64,000 nucleotides of DNA from Ornithinimicrobium pekingense DSM 21552 (GTDB lineage Bacteria; Actinomycetota; Actinomycetes; Actinomycetales; Dermatophilaceae): the NCBI RefSeq assembly GCF_000421185.1, contig NZ_ATWJ01000015.1:186001-250000 (forward strand), in the 5' to 3' direction. Each line of letters begins with the position of its first letter. Positions within the stretch are counted from its first letter, which is position 1. The notes under the pieces are model-generated. The model ran no database searches. It was not told the DNA's origin and saw only the letters and a list, made by a program, of their open reading frames with translations. Made by a program: the position numbers and the translations under genes. Below, in pieces: positions 53,595-62,543 of this stretch.

Positions 53595-56194
53595 TCGCCG
53601 CGCAGGCCCATGTGCTCCACGAGCACCTGGGCCGACAAGGCCCCGTCGTGGACGGCCTCGACGAAGGCCGGGCCGGCGAGGGCGGAGGCGCACGCACGGT
53701 CGCGCTCGGTCACCAGCCCCTCGATCACCTCGGCCAGGGTGTCGGGGGTGGTCTCGACGATCGGGAGCGGCATACCCGCCGCCTCGCCCGCAGCGTCCCG
53801 CACGTCGCCGAGCACGTGGCCCAGGACCACCCTGCCGGCAGCCATCGCCTGGCAGGCCATGGCACCGTAGGACCCCAGCGCGAACTGGTCCAGGACGATG
53901 TCAGCGTCACGGATGGCCGCCGGCATCTGGGCGGGCGGGACGCCTTCGACGCGGCGGTACTCCACGAGCCCCCGGTCGTCCAGCATCGTGAGCACCTCAT
54001 CGGCGGAGGCGCTGCCCTTGAGCGAGGCCCGGCTCGGCGCGTGCAGCACGACCGGCACGTCCTTGTCCATCGCGGGCGAACCGCCCGTCCAGGTCGCAGG
54101 GTCCACCACGACCGGCAGCCACAGCGACCCGGGGGCGTCGGCGAGCAGGTCCGGGGTGCTCACGAAGACGGGTCCGTGGTCCTCCTCGAGGAAGGTGTCG
54201 ATCCGGGCCCACAGAGCATCACGCTGGGTCTGCAGCTGGGCGGTCAGCTGCTCCTCCGGGTCGACGAAGGGCGACCACGGGGTCAGCGCGGCATGCCGAC
54301 GCGGGTCGCGGACCTCCGAGCCGTGCAGGATGAGCCCCACCCTGATGCCGACCGCCCGCAGGACCCGGGCGTCGCCGGCGAAGTTGCGACCGTTGCGCAA
54401 CCCGAAGAGCGGGCGACCCGCCTCGAGCAGGGCGTGGGTCCACTCCTGCTGGGCGGTCGCCTGGAACTTCTGCGCCCACGCCTTGTCCCGCGCGTAGACG
54501 TGGCTGGGGACTGTCTCGTCCCCGGGGAACAGGAGCGGCAGGTTGCGGTCGACCACCGTCACGTGGGTGCGCAGACCGGGCACGTGGGTCTCCAGCGCCT
54601 GGGCCCACGCGGTGGCCTGGCCGGCCATGTTCGCCGGGCCGATGCCCACGACGGAGGGGCGGTCGTCTCGCGGTGCGGCGCCCTCCACCAGCCCGGTCAG
54701 CACGGTCGTGCGCGCGGGCTCCGCCAACGCATCCGCACCCAGGAGCCCGCGGTAGAGGTCGCGCAGGGCGCGTGCCTGGTGCTCCCAGTGGTAGGGCTCC
54801 AGGAGGGCTTCCTCCTCGGCGATGTGCCGCCGCACCTCGGTGCGTCGCCCGAGCAGCGACCGCAGCTCGGTGGCGAAGGAGGCCTGGTCGTCGGCCACGT
54901 GCACCCCGCCCACGTGGTGGTCCCGCACGAAGTCCGCCTGCGCGCGGCAGTCACTGACCAGGACGGGAAGACCGGCGAAGAGGTACTCGAAGAGCTTGTT
55001 GGCCAGGGCGAACTCGTGGCTGCCGAAGTGGCGCAGCGGGATGATCCCCACGTCGGCCGAGGCGACGAACTCGGTGACGGCGTCCGGTGCCACCGGCTCG
55101 ACCAGGTGCAGCCGGTCCTGCACGCCGAGCTCCGCGGCCCGGGCGGTCAGCTGCCGGGCCGGTGCGACGTTGGTGTGCGGCACGCAGACCACCGCGAGGT
55201 GCACGTCGGGCAGGTCGGGCAGCGCGTCGACCGCCGTGTGGATGCCCCGCGCGGCCGTCACCGCGCCGCTGTAGACCATCAGGGGGACGTCGGGCTCGAG
55301 CTCGCAGACCTCGCGGATGCCGATGACGCCCTCGGGCGTGGGCGTGTCGTGGGGTGGCGCGTTCATCACCACCGTCGGCCGGGTCGGCAGGTCGTAGCGG
55401 CGCTGCAGCTCCTCGGCCAACGGTGTCGTGACGGTGACGACGGCACGGGCCTGCCGGACGTACTCCTGCTCGGCGTCGAGGTAGCCGGCGATCCGCCGCC
55501 CCGTCCTCCCGGCATACTGCGACAGCCCGGCCACGAACTCGTGGGCGTCGTACACCCACTCTGCGGACCGGCCCGTCGCGCGGCGTCGAGCGACAGCCCG
55601 GCTCGCCGTGCCCATCAGATGGACGTCGTGCGCGTGGATCACGTCCCACTCGAGCTCGTCGATGACGGGGGCGAAGGCCAGCTCGTAGTCGAAGAGCTCG
55701 GGCACCTCACGGCGCCAGGTGGCTCCCACGGCGTGCGCGTCCCACCACTCCCACCACGACTCGCGGAGCACGTCCTCGCGCCTGCCCAGCCGGGTCACGA
55801 CGCGGTCGGATCCCGTGCGCACCTTGCGCTCGACCTTCCCGGCCACGCTGCGGGCCTGCTTGGACCAGCCCCCCAGGTCGTGCGCCTCCTTCGCGAGGAG
55901 CGTGGAGCGCAGCCCCCACGTGTTGCGCGTGCGAAGGTCGGCCGGCGGCGGGACGAGGCGGGCCCTGCGTCGCGCGACCTTACGGGCCTGCTGGGTGCTG
56001 CGGAACCGGAAGGCCACCGGCACGCGCAGGATGCGGACATCACCCAGCCGGGCGTCCTCCCGGAAGCCGGACGAGGCGTGCCCCAGGATCGTCACCGCTG
56101 CGCCACCGTCCGCCAGCGCGAGCGCCGTCTTGAGCACACGCGTGTCGTGACGGATGTCGTTGCCGACCATCATGAGGATCGCGGGCTGCGGCAT
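53591..56194 (-). CDS. large two-domain glycosyltransferase (GT4 plus a second GT-like domain)
   Basis: The 867-aa protein has an N-terminal GT4 domain: MVGNDIRHDTRVLKTALALADGG, VIHAHDVHLMGTASRAV, YDAHEFVAGLSQYAGR and SHEFALANKLFEYLFAGLPVLVSDC. From about residue 495 a second domain, IGPANMAGQATAWAQALETHVPG to the end, is a paralogue of the entire protein encoded at 56244. ATG 56194 has AGGAGA eight bases upstream; an in-frame TTG one codon earlier is not needed. It is last in a seven-gene minus-strand row that contains the ABC exporter. Confidence 0.87.
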   Translation of the reverse strand: MPQPAILMMVGNDIRHDTRVLKTALALADGGAAVTILGHASSGFREDARLGDVRILRVPVAFRFRSTQQARKVARRRARLVPPPADLRTRNTWGLRSTLLAKEAHDLGGWSKQARSVAGKVERKVRTGSDRVVTRLGRREDVLRESWWEWWDAHAVGATWRREVPELFDYELAFAPVIDELEWDVIHAHDVHLMGTASRAVARRRATGRSAEWVYDAHEFVAGLSQYAGRTGRRIAGYLDAEQEYVRQARAVVTVTTPLAEELQRRYDLPTRPTVVMNAPPHDTPTPEGVIGIREVCELEPDVPLMVYSGAVTAARGIHTAVDALPDLPDVHLAVVCVPHTNVAPARQLTARAAELGVQDRLHLVEPVAPDAVTEFVASADVGIIPLRHFGSHEFALANKLFEYLFAGLPVLVSDCRAQADFVRDHHVGGVHVADDQASFATELRSLLGRRTEVRRHIAEEEALLEPYHWEHQARALRDLYRGLLGADALAEPARTTVLTGLVEGAAPRDDRPSVVGIGPANMAGQATAWAQALETHVPGLRTHVTVVDRNLPLLFPGDETVPSHVYARDKAWAQKFQATAQQEWTHALLEAGRPLFGLRNGRNFAGDARVLRAVGIRVGLILHGSEVRDPRRHAALTPWSPFVDPEEQLTAQLQTQRDALWARIDTFLEEDHGPVFVSTPDLLADAPGSLWLPVVVDPATWTGGSPAMDKDVPVVLHAPSRASLKGSASADEVLTMLDDRGLVEYRRVEGVPPAQMPAAIRDADIVLDQFALGSYGAMACQAMAAGRVVLGHVLGDVRDAAGEAAGMPLPIVETTPDTLAEVIEGLVTERDRACASALAGPAFVEAVHDGALSAQVLVEHMGLRGD

Positions 56195-56243
56195 CAAGCA
56201 TTCTCCTGATCGAGGTGGGACCGAGGTCGAGGGTCGAGGCTAC

Positions 56244-57500
56244 TCATGCCTCGGACGGCAGCGGGGAGGTGGCCAGCCACGCGCCCAGGACGGCCGCCGA
56301 GCGCCTGCCGTCGTGCACCTCACGCACGAAGGCGGGACCGAGCGTGGCTCGGGACCGGGCGGTGTCACGGTCGTCGAGGGTGCTCCCCAGGACGTCGGCC
56401 AGCGTCTCGGGGGTGATCTCGACGATGGGCACGTCGAGGCCGGTCAGGTCCCGGACGCGTTCCCGGACCCGGTCGCCGACGAAGCCCAGCACGAGGCGCC
56501 CGGCGGCCAGCCCCTCGAGCGCCGAGACGCCGTAGAGGCCCATGACCGCCTGGTCGATGACGACGTCAGCGGCGCGCACCTCCCGCTGCACCGTGGTGTG
56601 CGGCACGCCCTCCAGGCGGACGTAGTCCACACCGCCGCGCTCGTGCAGGTCGGTCAGCACAGCGTCGATGTGCGCAGAGCCCTTCAGCCGGCCGCGGCTG
56701 GGCACGTGGACCACCCTCGGGCGAGGGCGCTCCAGGACGGGGGTGTCGCTCGCCCATCGGTCGGGGTCGACGACGGTCGGGCACCAGGTGGCCCGCGGGG
56801 CGTCGTCCAGCAGGTCGGGCGTCGAGACGAACGTCGGCCCGTCGAAGGTCTCGAACAGCTGCACCTGTGCGAGGGCGTTGCGCTCCAGCCGGGCGGTCAG
56901 GGGGTCGTCGGAGCCCCGGAACGGTGAGTGCTGGAAACGCTCGGCGTGCCGGCTGGGTACCCGTAGGTCCGAGCCGTGAGAGATCAGGCCGACGACGCCT
57001 CCCGCCTGCCGCAGTCTCGGGAGCTCACCGGCGCACGTGCGTCCGTAGAGGGTGCCGAGGACCGGCCGCCCCGCCTCCACGAGCACATGCGTGTAGGACG
57101 CGAGCACGTAGCGTTCCTGCGCCTTCTGCCAGGCGATGTCGCGGTATGCCGCGGCGGGCACCACCTGGTCGGCGGCGAAGCCGTGCGGACCCTCCACCGC
57201 CATGCACCGTGCTCCGGCGCCTGGGACGTGCTCGTCCACGGCGCGGGCCCAGGCGTGGCCCTGTCCCGCGAAGTTGGCCGGCGCGATCCACAGGCGCACC
57301 GGCGTGCGGGGTGGCTCGGGCCGGGCCGCCGCGCGCGCCAGCTCCTCGGGGGTCGGCAGCACGGGCGTGGCACCCAGCCGCCGGTCGACCTGTCGCACGA
57401 GCGGGACCGGCAGCCGGCGACGCAGGCCGCGCACGCGGTCACGGACGACCTCCGGCAGCAGACGGCCGCGCAGGGGCTGGGGCGTGGTGGAGGAGCTCAT
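56244..57500 (-). CDS. glycosyltransferase-like protein
   Basis: The 418-aa protein reads IAPANFAGQGHAWARAVDEHVPG near residue 72, GLISHGSDLRVPSRHAE near residue 175, PTFVSTPDLLDDAP, a PTVVDPDRW core, PSRGRLKGSAHIDAVLTDLHE, and ADVVIDQAVMGLYGVSALEGLAAGRLVLGFVGD near residue 325. The last block is the usual C-terminal nucleotide-binding part of GT-B glycosyltransferases. It aligns along its length with the second half of the protein at 53591. ATG 57500 is the start, seven bases after the previous gene's stop. Confidence 0.75.
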   Translation of the reverse strand: MSSSTTPQPLRGRLLPEVVRDRVRGLRRRLPVPLVRQVDRRLGATPVLPTPEELARAAARPEPPRTPVRLWIAPANFAGQGHAWARAVDEHVPGAGARCMAVEGPHGFAADQVVPAAAYRDIAWQKAQERYVLASYTHVLVEAGRPVLGTLYGRTCAGELPRLRQAGGVVGLISHGSDLRVPSRHAERFQHSPFRGSDDPLTARLERNALAQVQLFETFDGPTFVSTPDLLDDAPRATWCPTVVDPDRWASDTPVLERPRPRVVHVPSRGRLKGSAHIDAVLTDLHERGGVDYVRLEGVPHTTVQREVRAADVVIDQAVMGLYGVSALEGLAAGRLVLGFVGDRVRERVRDLTGLDVPIVEITPETLADVLGSTLDDRDTARSRATLGPAFVREVHDGRRSAAVLGAWLATSPLPSEA

Positions 57501-57506
57501 CGCGTG

Positions 57507-58640
57507 TCAGGCCAGGCGGGCGATCGCGTCCGCGAACCGCACGTAGTGCCCCTCGAGGTCGCCGTCGCGCGCTCCGGCCGCACGGGCGCGCTCTCTCAGG
57601 TTGCGCAGACGGGCCGGGTCGGCGGCGAGGTCCTCGAGGAGCTTGGCGACGGCCGAGCCCACGGTGACGTCGTCTCCGAGCGGGACGATCGCGCCGGCGC
57701 CGGACTCGCGCAGGACTCCCGCCTGGCGGGGCAGGTCGGTGGAGACGACCGGAAGTCCGCACGCCAGGTATTCGTGCAGCTTGCTGGGGACCGCACGCTG
57801 GAAGGCGGGGGTGTCGGCCAGGAGCAGCAGCCCGCACCACGCGCCGGGTGCCAGCGTCCACGCCTTGGCGGGCGGGCGGCGACCGTGGAAACGGACCCGC
57901 TGGGTCAGCTCGGGATGCTCGGCGAGGCGACGTCGCAGCTCGTTCTGATCGGCCAGCGCGACCGGCCCGACGACGTCGCAGGTCCAGGAGGGAGCCCGGC
58001 GCATCGTCTCGAGCATGGCGAACAGTCCGCGGCTGCCGCGGACGTCGCCGATGTAGAGGGCGCGCGGATGCGGGTCGGGGTCGGCGGGAGGTGGCAGCAT
58101 GCCCGGGTAGGGGACGTTGGGGAGCACCAGGCGCTGGCGGGCACGCAAGGGCGGCACCTGGTCGTCGGCCACCACCGTGAGAGAGGCGTGGGCCGCAACA
58201 CGCAGGTAGGCACGCACCAGCGCTCGCGCCACCCCTCCCGGCAGACCGCCGGCTCGGGCGGCCCACGGACGGTCGCTGAGCAGGGCGGTGTAGTCCTCGT
58301 GCGCGTCGACGACGAGGCGGCGGCGGTCGTTGCCGTAGGGCGGTCCGGCCCAGACCCGTCCGGCCCCTGCCAGGGCCGTGTCGGGATCGAGTGTCAGCAG
58401 CACCCGGCCCCGCGCCGACGCCGCCATCTCCAGGGCCAGCGGCGCCCGTCGCGCGGGAGAACGCCGTCGCCAGGTGCGCACCTGCACGGCGCCCGGGGGC
58501 GCGTCCACCCCGTGCCCCAGCGCCAGCACCTCGACCGACAGCCCGCGTGAGGCCAGCGCGGTCACCTGCCGGTGCAGGCGTGCGTCCGCGATGTCATGGC
58601 CCGACGTCACGATCGAGACGTCCACCCCCCGGCGTCCCAC
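57507..58640 (-). CDS. GT4-type glycosyltransferase
   Basis: The 377-aa protein has VSIVTSGHDIADARLHRQVTALASRG at the N-terminus, LVVDAHEDYTALLSDRP near residue 110, VLPNVPYPGM, ALYIGDVRGSRGLFAMLETM near residue 215, and AVPSKLHEYLACGLPVVSTDLPRQAGVL near residue 290. GTG 58640 has GGAGGAG eight bases upstream and lies two bases after the stop of the ABC ATPase gene. It works on an unknown glycan. Confidence 0.85.
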   Translation of the reverse strand: MGRRGVDVSIVTSGHDIADARLHRQVTALASRGLSVEVLALGHGVDAPPGAVQVRTWRRRSPARRAPLALEMAASARGRVLLTLDPDTALAGAGRVWAGPPYGNDRRRLVVDAHEDYTALLSDRPWAARAGGLPGGVARALVRAYLRVAAHASLTVVADDQVPPLRARQRLVLPNVPYPGMLPPPADPDPHPRALYIGDVRGSRGLFAMLETMRRAPSWTCDVVGPVALADQNELRRRLAEHPELTQRVRFHGRRPPAKAWTLAPGAWCGLLLLADTPAFQRAVPSKLHEYLACGLPVVSTDLPRQAGVLRESGAGAIVPLGDDVTVGSAVAKLLEDLAADPARLRNLRERARAAGARDGDLEGHYVRFADAIARLA

Positions 58641-58642
58641 CC

Positions 58643-59554
58643 TCAGATCTCCTCCATCGTCGAGGGTGTCTTGCCGACCTGCACGAACTCCGTGTATGCG
58701 TCGATGCACTCGTCGGGGGACCCGTGCATCATGACCCGCCCCTTGTGCAGCCAGATGCAGTCGTTGCAGACGTCCTTGATGCTGCCGAGCCCGTGGCTCA
58801 CCAGGAACATGGCGCGGGCGCTCTGACGCAGCTCGGCCATCTTGGCGTCGGCCTTCGCCCGGAACTTCGCGTCTCCGGCGGACAGGGCCTCGTCGACCAT
58901 GAGGATGTCAGGGCGCATGTGCACGGCGACCGAGAACGCCAGACGGCTGAACATGCCGGAGGAGTAGGTCCGCAACGGGGCGTCGATGAACTCCCCGAGC
59001 TCGGCCCAGTCGGCGATCTCGTCGGCGCGCTCCTCGACCTCGCGCTTGGACATGCCGGCCGCGAGCCCGCCCAGCCGCACGTTCTCCCGGCCGGAGAGGT
59101 TGACGTTGAAGCCGACCCCGAGCGCGAGCAGCGTGCTGGCGCGACCCCATACCTCGACCCGTCCGTCGGTGGGGGGCAGGATCCCGGCCAGCGTGCGCAG
59201 CAGGGTGGACTTCCCGGCGCCGTTCGAGCCGATGATGCCCATGGCGGTCCCCGTCGGGACGTCGAAGGTCACCTCGCGAAGGGCCTGGATCTCCATGATC
59301 GCCCGCTGCCGTCGGGTGATGGCCTTCTTGAAGGTGGGGACCCGCTCGAACCGGGTCCGGTAGGTCACCGACAGGTTCTGCACGCTCACGGCGAGGTCGC
59401 TGCGTCCCGTGTTGTCCCGGTAGGTGTAGCCCGACCGTTGCGCGGACCGCTGCCGACGGCCGGCCACGGAGAAGATGCCACCGACGGAGGAGGCGTCCTC
59501 CCCGGCCGCCCCGGGGCGCTGGGGGACTGCGTCAGATGCGGACAGCGAAATCAC
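58643..59554 (-). CDS. ABC transporter ATP-binding protein for polysaccharide export (Wzt/TagH type)
   Basis: The 303-aa ATPase has Walker A GIIGSNGAGKSTLLRTLAG near residue 110, the Q/GRENVRLGG segment, the signature YSSGMFSRLAFSVAV near residue 195, Walker B ILMVDEALSAGDAKF near residue 215, and the switch His in FLVSHGLGSIKDVC. VSVQNLSVTYRTRFERVPTFKKAITRRQRA before the core is typical of RfbE/TagH/Wzt proteins. The C-terminus has no carbohydrate-binding domain. It overlaps the permease gene. GTG 59554 is uncertain because the GGGAG is too close; a start slightly downstream is possible. Confidence 0.92.
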   Translation of the reverse strand: MISLSASDAVPQRPGAAGEDASSVGGIFSVAGRRQRSAQRSGYTYRDNTGRSDLAVSVQNLSVTYRTRFERVPTFKKAITRRQRAIMEIQALREVTFDVPTGTAMGIIGSNGAGKSTLLRTLAGILPPTDGRVEVWGRASTLLALGVGFNVNLSGRENVRLGGLAAGMSKREVEERADEIADWAELGEFIDAPLRTYSSGMFSRLAFSVAVHMRPDILMVDEALSAGDAKFRAKADAKMAELRQSARAMFLVSHGLGSIKDVCNDCIWLHKGRVMMHGSPDECIDAYTEFVQVGKTPSTMEEI

Positions 59555-60455
59555 GCTCCCTTGACATGAAGAACCACGATCCGGCCACCCAGGCACCGGC
59601 CGCCCAGGCCGCTGCGAGAAGCCAGATGTGCAGGTCGGGGACCTGGCCGCGCTGCAGTGCCATGTTGTAGCCGCCGATGAGCGAGAACAGGGGGTTGAAG
59701 GGCGCCAGGGCCTCGGCCGTGCGATGGCCGTCGATCATCTCGACCGTCCACAGCACGGGTGAGGAGTAGAGCCAGATGCGCATGATGTAGGGCAGGAAGC
59801 TGGTCATGTCGCGGAAGTAGACCTGCAGCGCCGCGAAGAGGGCCGCCAGGCCCGCGGCGAAGACGGCCAGCAGCACCAGGAACACGGGCGCCACGAAGAA
59901 GGTCGCCAGGTTCCAGGGGTTTCCCGCCAGGATGTGGAAGACGAAGTAGACCGGCAGGGTGGGCAGGAACCGCAGGAGGCCGGTGCGCACGGCCGCGAGC
60001 GGGAGCAGCAGGCGGGGGAAGGAGGTGTTGAGCACGAGCCCGCCGGCGTTGACCACGGACCCCGCCGCGTTGTTCACCGAGCCCTGGAAGAAGAAGAACA
60101 CGAAGAGGCCGCCGGTGAGGTGCGCGAAGTACTCCCAGCCGCGCGTCTGGTCCGCCCTCGAGATGACGGTGACAAGGAGGTAGTAGACGAGCGAGAGCAG
60201 AAGCGGGTTGATGACCAGCCACGCCTGCCCGAAGAAGGTGTTGGTGTTGGCGCCGCGCATGTTGGCCTTCGAGGTCTCGAAGGCGAACTCCCGGCGCCGC
60301 CACAGCTCGCGGAAGTAGGTCGGCAGGTGCGGCAGGCCGGTCTTGTGCGGGACGTAGCGGTGGTAGACCGGCTCGAACGTCCGGACCGTTCCGGCCTCGG
60401 CACCGTCAGGGCCGGTCCCGTCCACGGTGTCGTTCTCAGGGGTGTTCTCGCTCAT
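59532..60455 (-). CDS. ABC-2 type permease for polysaccharide export (Wzm/TagG type)
   Basis: The 307-aa permease has six predicted membrane segments, the first near residue 80 (AWLVINPLLLSLVYYLLVTV), an N-terminal cytoplasmic part of about 65 residues, an ELWRRREFAFETSKANMRGA amphipathic element, and the inner core FPRLLLPLAAVRTGL and VYFRDMTSFLPYIMRIWLYSSPVLW, typical of TagG/Wzm. ATG 60455 overlaps the stop of the upstream glycosyltransferase as ATGA. With the ATPase it should form the exporter of the glycan made by this locus. Confidence 0.92.
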   Translation of the reverse strand: MSENTPENDTVDGTGPDGAEAGTVRTFEPVYHRYVPHKTGLPHLPTYFRELWRRREFAFETSKANMRGANTNTFFGQAWLVINPLLLSLVYYLLVTVISRADQTRGWEYFAHLTGGLFVFFFFQGSVNNAAGSVVNAGGLVLNTSFPRLLLPLAAVRTGLLRFLPTLPVYFVFHILAGNPWNLATFFVAPVFLVLLAVFAAGLAALFAALQVYFRDMTSFLPYIMRIWLYSSPVLWTVEMIDGHRTAEALAPFNPLFSLIGGYNMALQRGQVPDLHIWLLAAAWAAGAWVAGSWFFMSRERDFAVRI

Positions 60456-61651
60456 CGCGGACGATCTTCCCATGCGACAGGCTCCAGACCGCGGTAGACG
60501 CCCAGCAGCACCTGCTCGTCGCGCTCCCAGCCCAGCTCCGGCGCGGCGGCCACGACGGCGGCACGCAGCTCGTCGTAGCGCTCCACCGCCTCCCGCACCG
60601 CGCGGGCGAGGTCGGCCGCGTCACCGGGCCGGTAGAGGGTGCCGACGCCGTGCGCGCGCACGACCCGCGCCAGCTCGCCCACGTCGGTGGCCACGACGGG
60701 GACCCCGGCCCGGACGGCGTGGAAGAGCTTGTTGGGCATCGCGAGCCGGTGGTTCTCCCAGCGGTCGGAGTGGGTCACGAGCACCAGGCCGGCGTCGACG
60801 AGCCGCTGCGTCACCTCCTCGGGGGTCACCGGCGGCAGGACCCGGGCCGCCCCGGCGTCGAAGGCGGCCAGCCAGGTCTCGTCGGCCGGGCCGATGAGGG
60901 TCACCGGCAGGGGCAGGCCGGGTGCGCGCGTCGCCTCGGCGATCGTCTCGAGCTCACGGTATGCGGCGAGCCGGCCGGCGTAGACGAGCTCGCGCGGGGA
61001 GGGGGTGGGTTGCGCGGCGGCACCCGCTGGTCCGGCCGACGGGAAGGTGTTGCGCACGACCGAGACGTGGTCCCACCCGTAGCGCTCGCGGAGGGCGTCG
61101 GCGACGCCGTCGCCGACGGTGATCACGGCGGCTGCCTGCCGGCCGAGCCGGCCCTCGACCGCGCGCTCGTGCAGGTCGGCCAGCGGTGTCGGCCGGTGCT
61201 CGCGGGGCCGGCCCGACCACAGCTCGTGCGTGTCGTAGACCAGCGGGACCCCGCGCTCGCGGGCCACCCGGGCCCCGACCTCCAGGGCGGTGAAGTCGTG
61301 GGCATGCACCACGTCGACGTGGCCGATGCCGTCGACCACGCCGCGGACCCCCGCGGCCCAGCGGCCGAACGCAGAGCGGCGGTGCTCCGGCAGCAGCGCC
61401 CACCGGGCGAGCCGGACGTGCGGCGGCAGCCGTCGGGGGTGGCGGTCCTTGAGGGACACCCCGCCCTCGCCGCGGAAGGCCGAGGAGGTGCCCACGGAGC
61501 TGACGGTCACCCCCTCGGGCGGCACGAAGTCCACGGGCACGCTGCGCCCCACGACGTGGACCCGGTGCCCGGCGGTCACGAGCGAGCGCGCCTCGCGCAG
61601 CACGCGGGTGTCCGTCGCGACCGGCGTGGCCACGAGCATCAGGACGTGCAC
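60452..61651 (-). CDS. GT4-type glycosyltransferase
   Basis: The 399-aa protein has HVLMLVATPVATDTRVLREARSLVTAGHRVHVVG, VDVVHAHDFTALEVGARVA near residue 125, VYDTHELWSGRPREHR, LVYAGRLAAYRELETIAEA near residue 235, and AMPNKLFHAVRAGVPVVATDVGEL near residue 305. GTG 61651 has AGGAAGG nine bases upstream and lies 32 bases after the CPBP gene stop. Its stop overlaps the permease start. Confidence 0.87.
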   Translation of the reverse strand: MHVLMLVATPVATDTRVLREARSLVTAGHRVHVVGRSVPVDFVPPEGVTVSSVGTSSAFRGEGGVSLKDRHPRRLPPHVRLARWALLPEHRRSAFGRWAAGVRGVVDGIGHVDVVHAHDFTALEVGARVARERGVPLVYDTHELWSGRPREHRPTPLADLHERAVEGRLGRQAAAVITVGDGVADALRERYGWDHVSVVRNTFPSAGPAGAAAQPTPSPRELVYAGRLAAYRELETIAEATRAPGLPLPVTLIGPADETWLAAFDAGAARVLPPVTPEEVTQRLVDAGLVLVTHSDRWENHRLAMPNKLFHAVRAGVPVVATDVGELARVVRAHGVGTLYRPGDAADLARAVREAVERYDELRAAVVAAAPELGWERDEQVLLGVYRGLEPVAWEDRPR

Positions 61652-61683
61652 GGCATACCTGCCTTCCTGCTTCGTCGCGGGCA

Positions 61684-62517
61684 TCAGTAGAGGAAGAACG
61701 GGAAGACGGTGCGGTCGTGGGCGTGGACGATCGCCAGGAAGACGACCGCGTCGAAGAGCAGGTGGATGATCACGACATACGTCAGCGACTTGGTCCTGGT
61801 GAAGATGTAGCCCTGCAGCAGCGCGAACGGGATCGTCAGCAGCGGCCCCCACTCGCGGTAGCCCAGCTCCCACAGGAAGGAGACGAAGATCGTGGCCTGC
61901 AGCAGGTTGGCCTGCCACAGCGGGAAGTGGCGGCGCAGCAGGGCGAAGCAGATGCAGATGAAGAACAGCTCGTCCCACAGGCCCACGGAGTTGACGCCGA
62001 CGAAGAAGCGGCCGTACTCGCTGGCGGTCTGGATCGGCGGCCAGTTCTGGTAGGCGCCGGAGCGGATGAAGTAGAACGGCAGGATCAGCCAGCCCAGGAG
62101 CGGCACCGCGACGACGTAGGCCCACTGCATCCGCGTCCACCGCCGGCCGGTGAGCCAGGGGAAGCGGATCGCGCTGCGTCGGTAGACCAGCCGGTCGATC
62201 GCCACCGGCACCGCGACCGCGGCCGCCAGCACGAACCCGAGGCGGAAGAACATCGGCCAGCTGATGTCGGCCTCGACCGAGGTGGTCGAGACGATCGCCA
62301 GGCCCACGCCGATGAGCAGCAGGTCGCGGAAGAGCTCCCGGTCCACCAGGTATGCCGTGACCAGGCTCGCCACGAGCACCACGTGACCCGGCCATCCGAC
62401 CATGAGGCCGAAGAGCAGGAAGGCCGACAGCGCGACGCCGGTGGCGGGCACGAGCTTCAACTGGGCGGTCCGGGCCTCGACGGGCGCGGGCTCGGTCGAG
62501 GCGGCGGAGGACGGCAC
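61684..62517 (-). CDS. CPBP-like intramembrane protease family protein with atypical motif
   Basis: The 277-aa protein is very hydrophobic with about seven to eight membrane segments. The CPBP/CAAX-protease region is at residues 175-260: LWDELFFICICFALLRRHFP, then FVSFLWELGYREWGP, and VVIIHLLFDAVVFLAIV. The usual first motif EExxxR reads DELFFI here, so key residues differ. GTG 62517 is supported by TATCCT six bases upstream. It heads the minus-strand glycan operon. Confidence 0.7.
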   Translation of the reverse strand: MPSSAASTEPAPVEARTAQLKLVPATGVALSAFLLFGLMVGWPGHVVLVASLVTAYLVDRELFRDLLLIGVGLAIVSTTSVEADISWPMFFRLGFVLAAAVAVPVAIDRLVYRRSAIRFPWLTGRRWTRMQWAYVVAVPLLGWLILPFYFIRSGAYQNWPPIQTASEYGRFFVGVNSVGLWDELFFICICFALLRRHFPLWQANLLQATIFVSFLWELGYREWGPLLTIPFALLQGYIFTRTKSLTYVVIIHLLFDAVVFLAIVHAHDRTVFPFFLY

Positions 62518-62523
62518 GTGGTG

Positions 62524-62529
62524 AGGATA
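62524..62529 (-). promoter_or_regulatory. leaderless -10 element for the glycan-export operon
   Basis: TATCCT on the minus strand ends six bases before GTG 62517. It probably drives the seven genes from 62517 down to 53591. Confidence 0.5.
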
Positions 62530-62543
62530 GTTGGCGGCGGTCC

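Noticed and set aside
46568-62517. Genomic island acquired by transfer
   Set aside because: Base composition and codon use look like the rest of the window, and there is no integrase, tRNA or flanking repeat.
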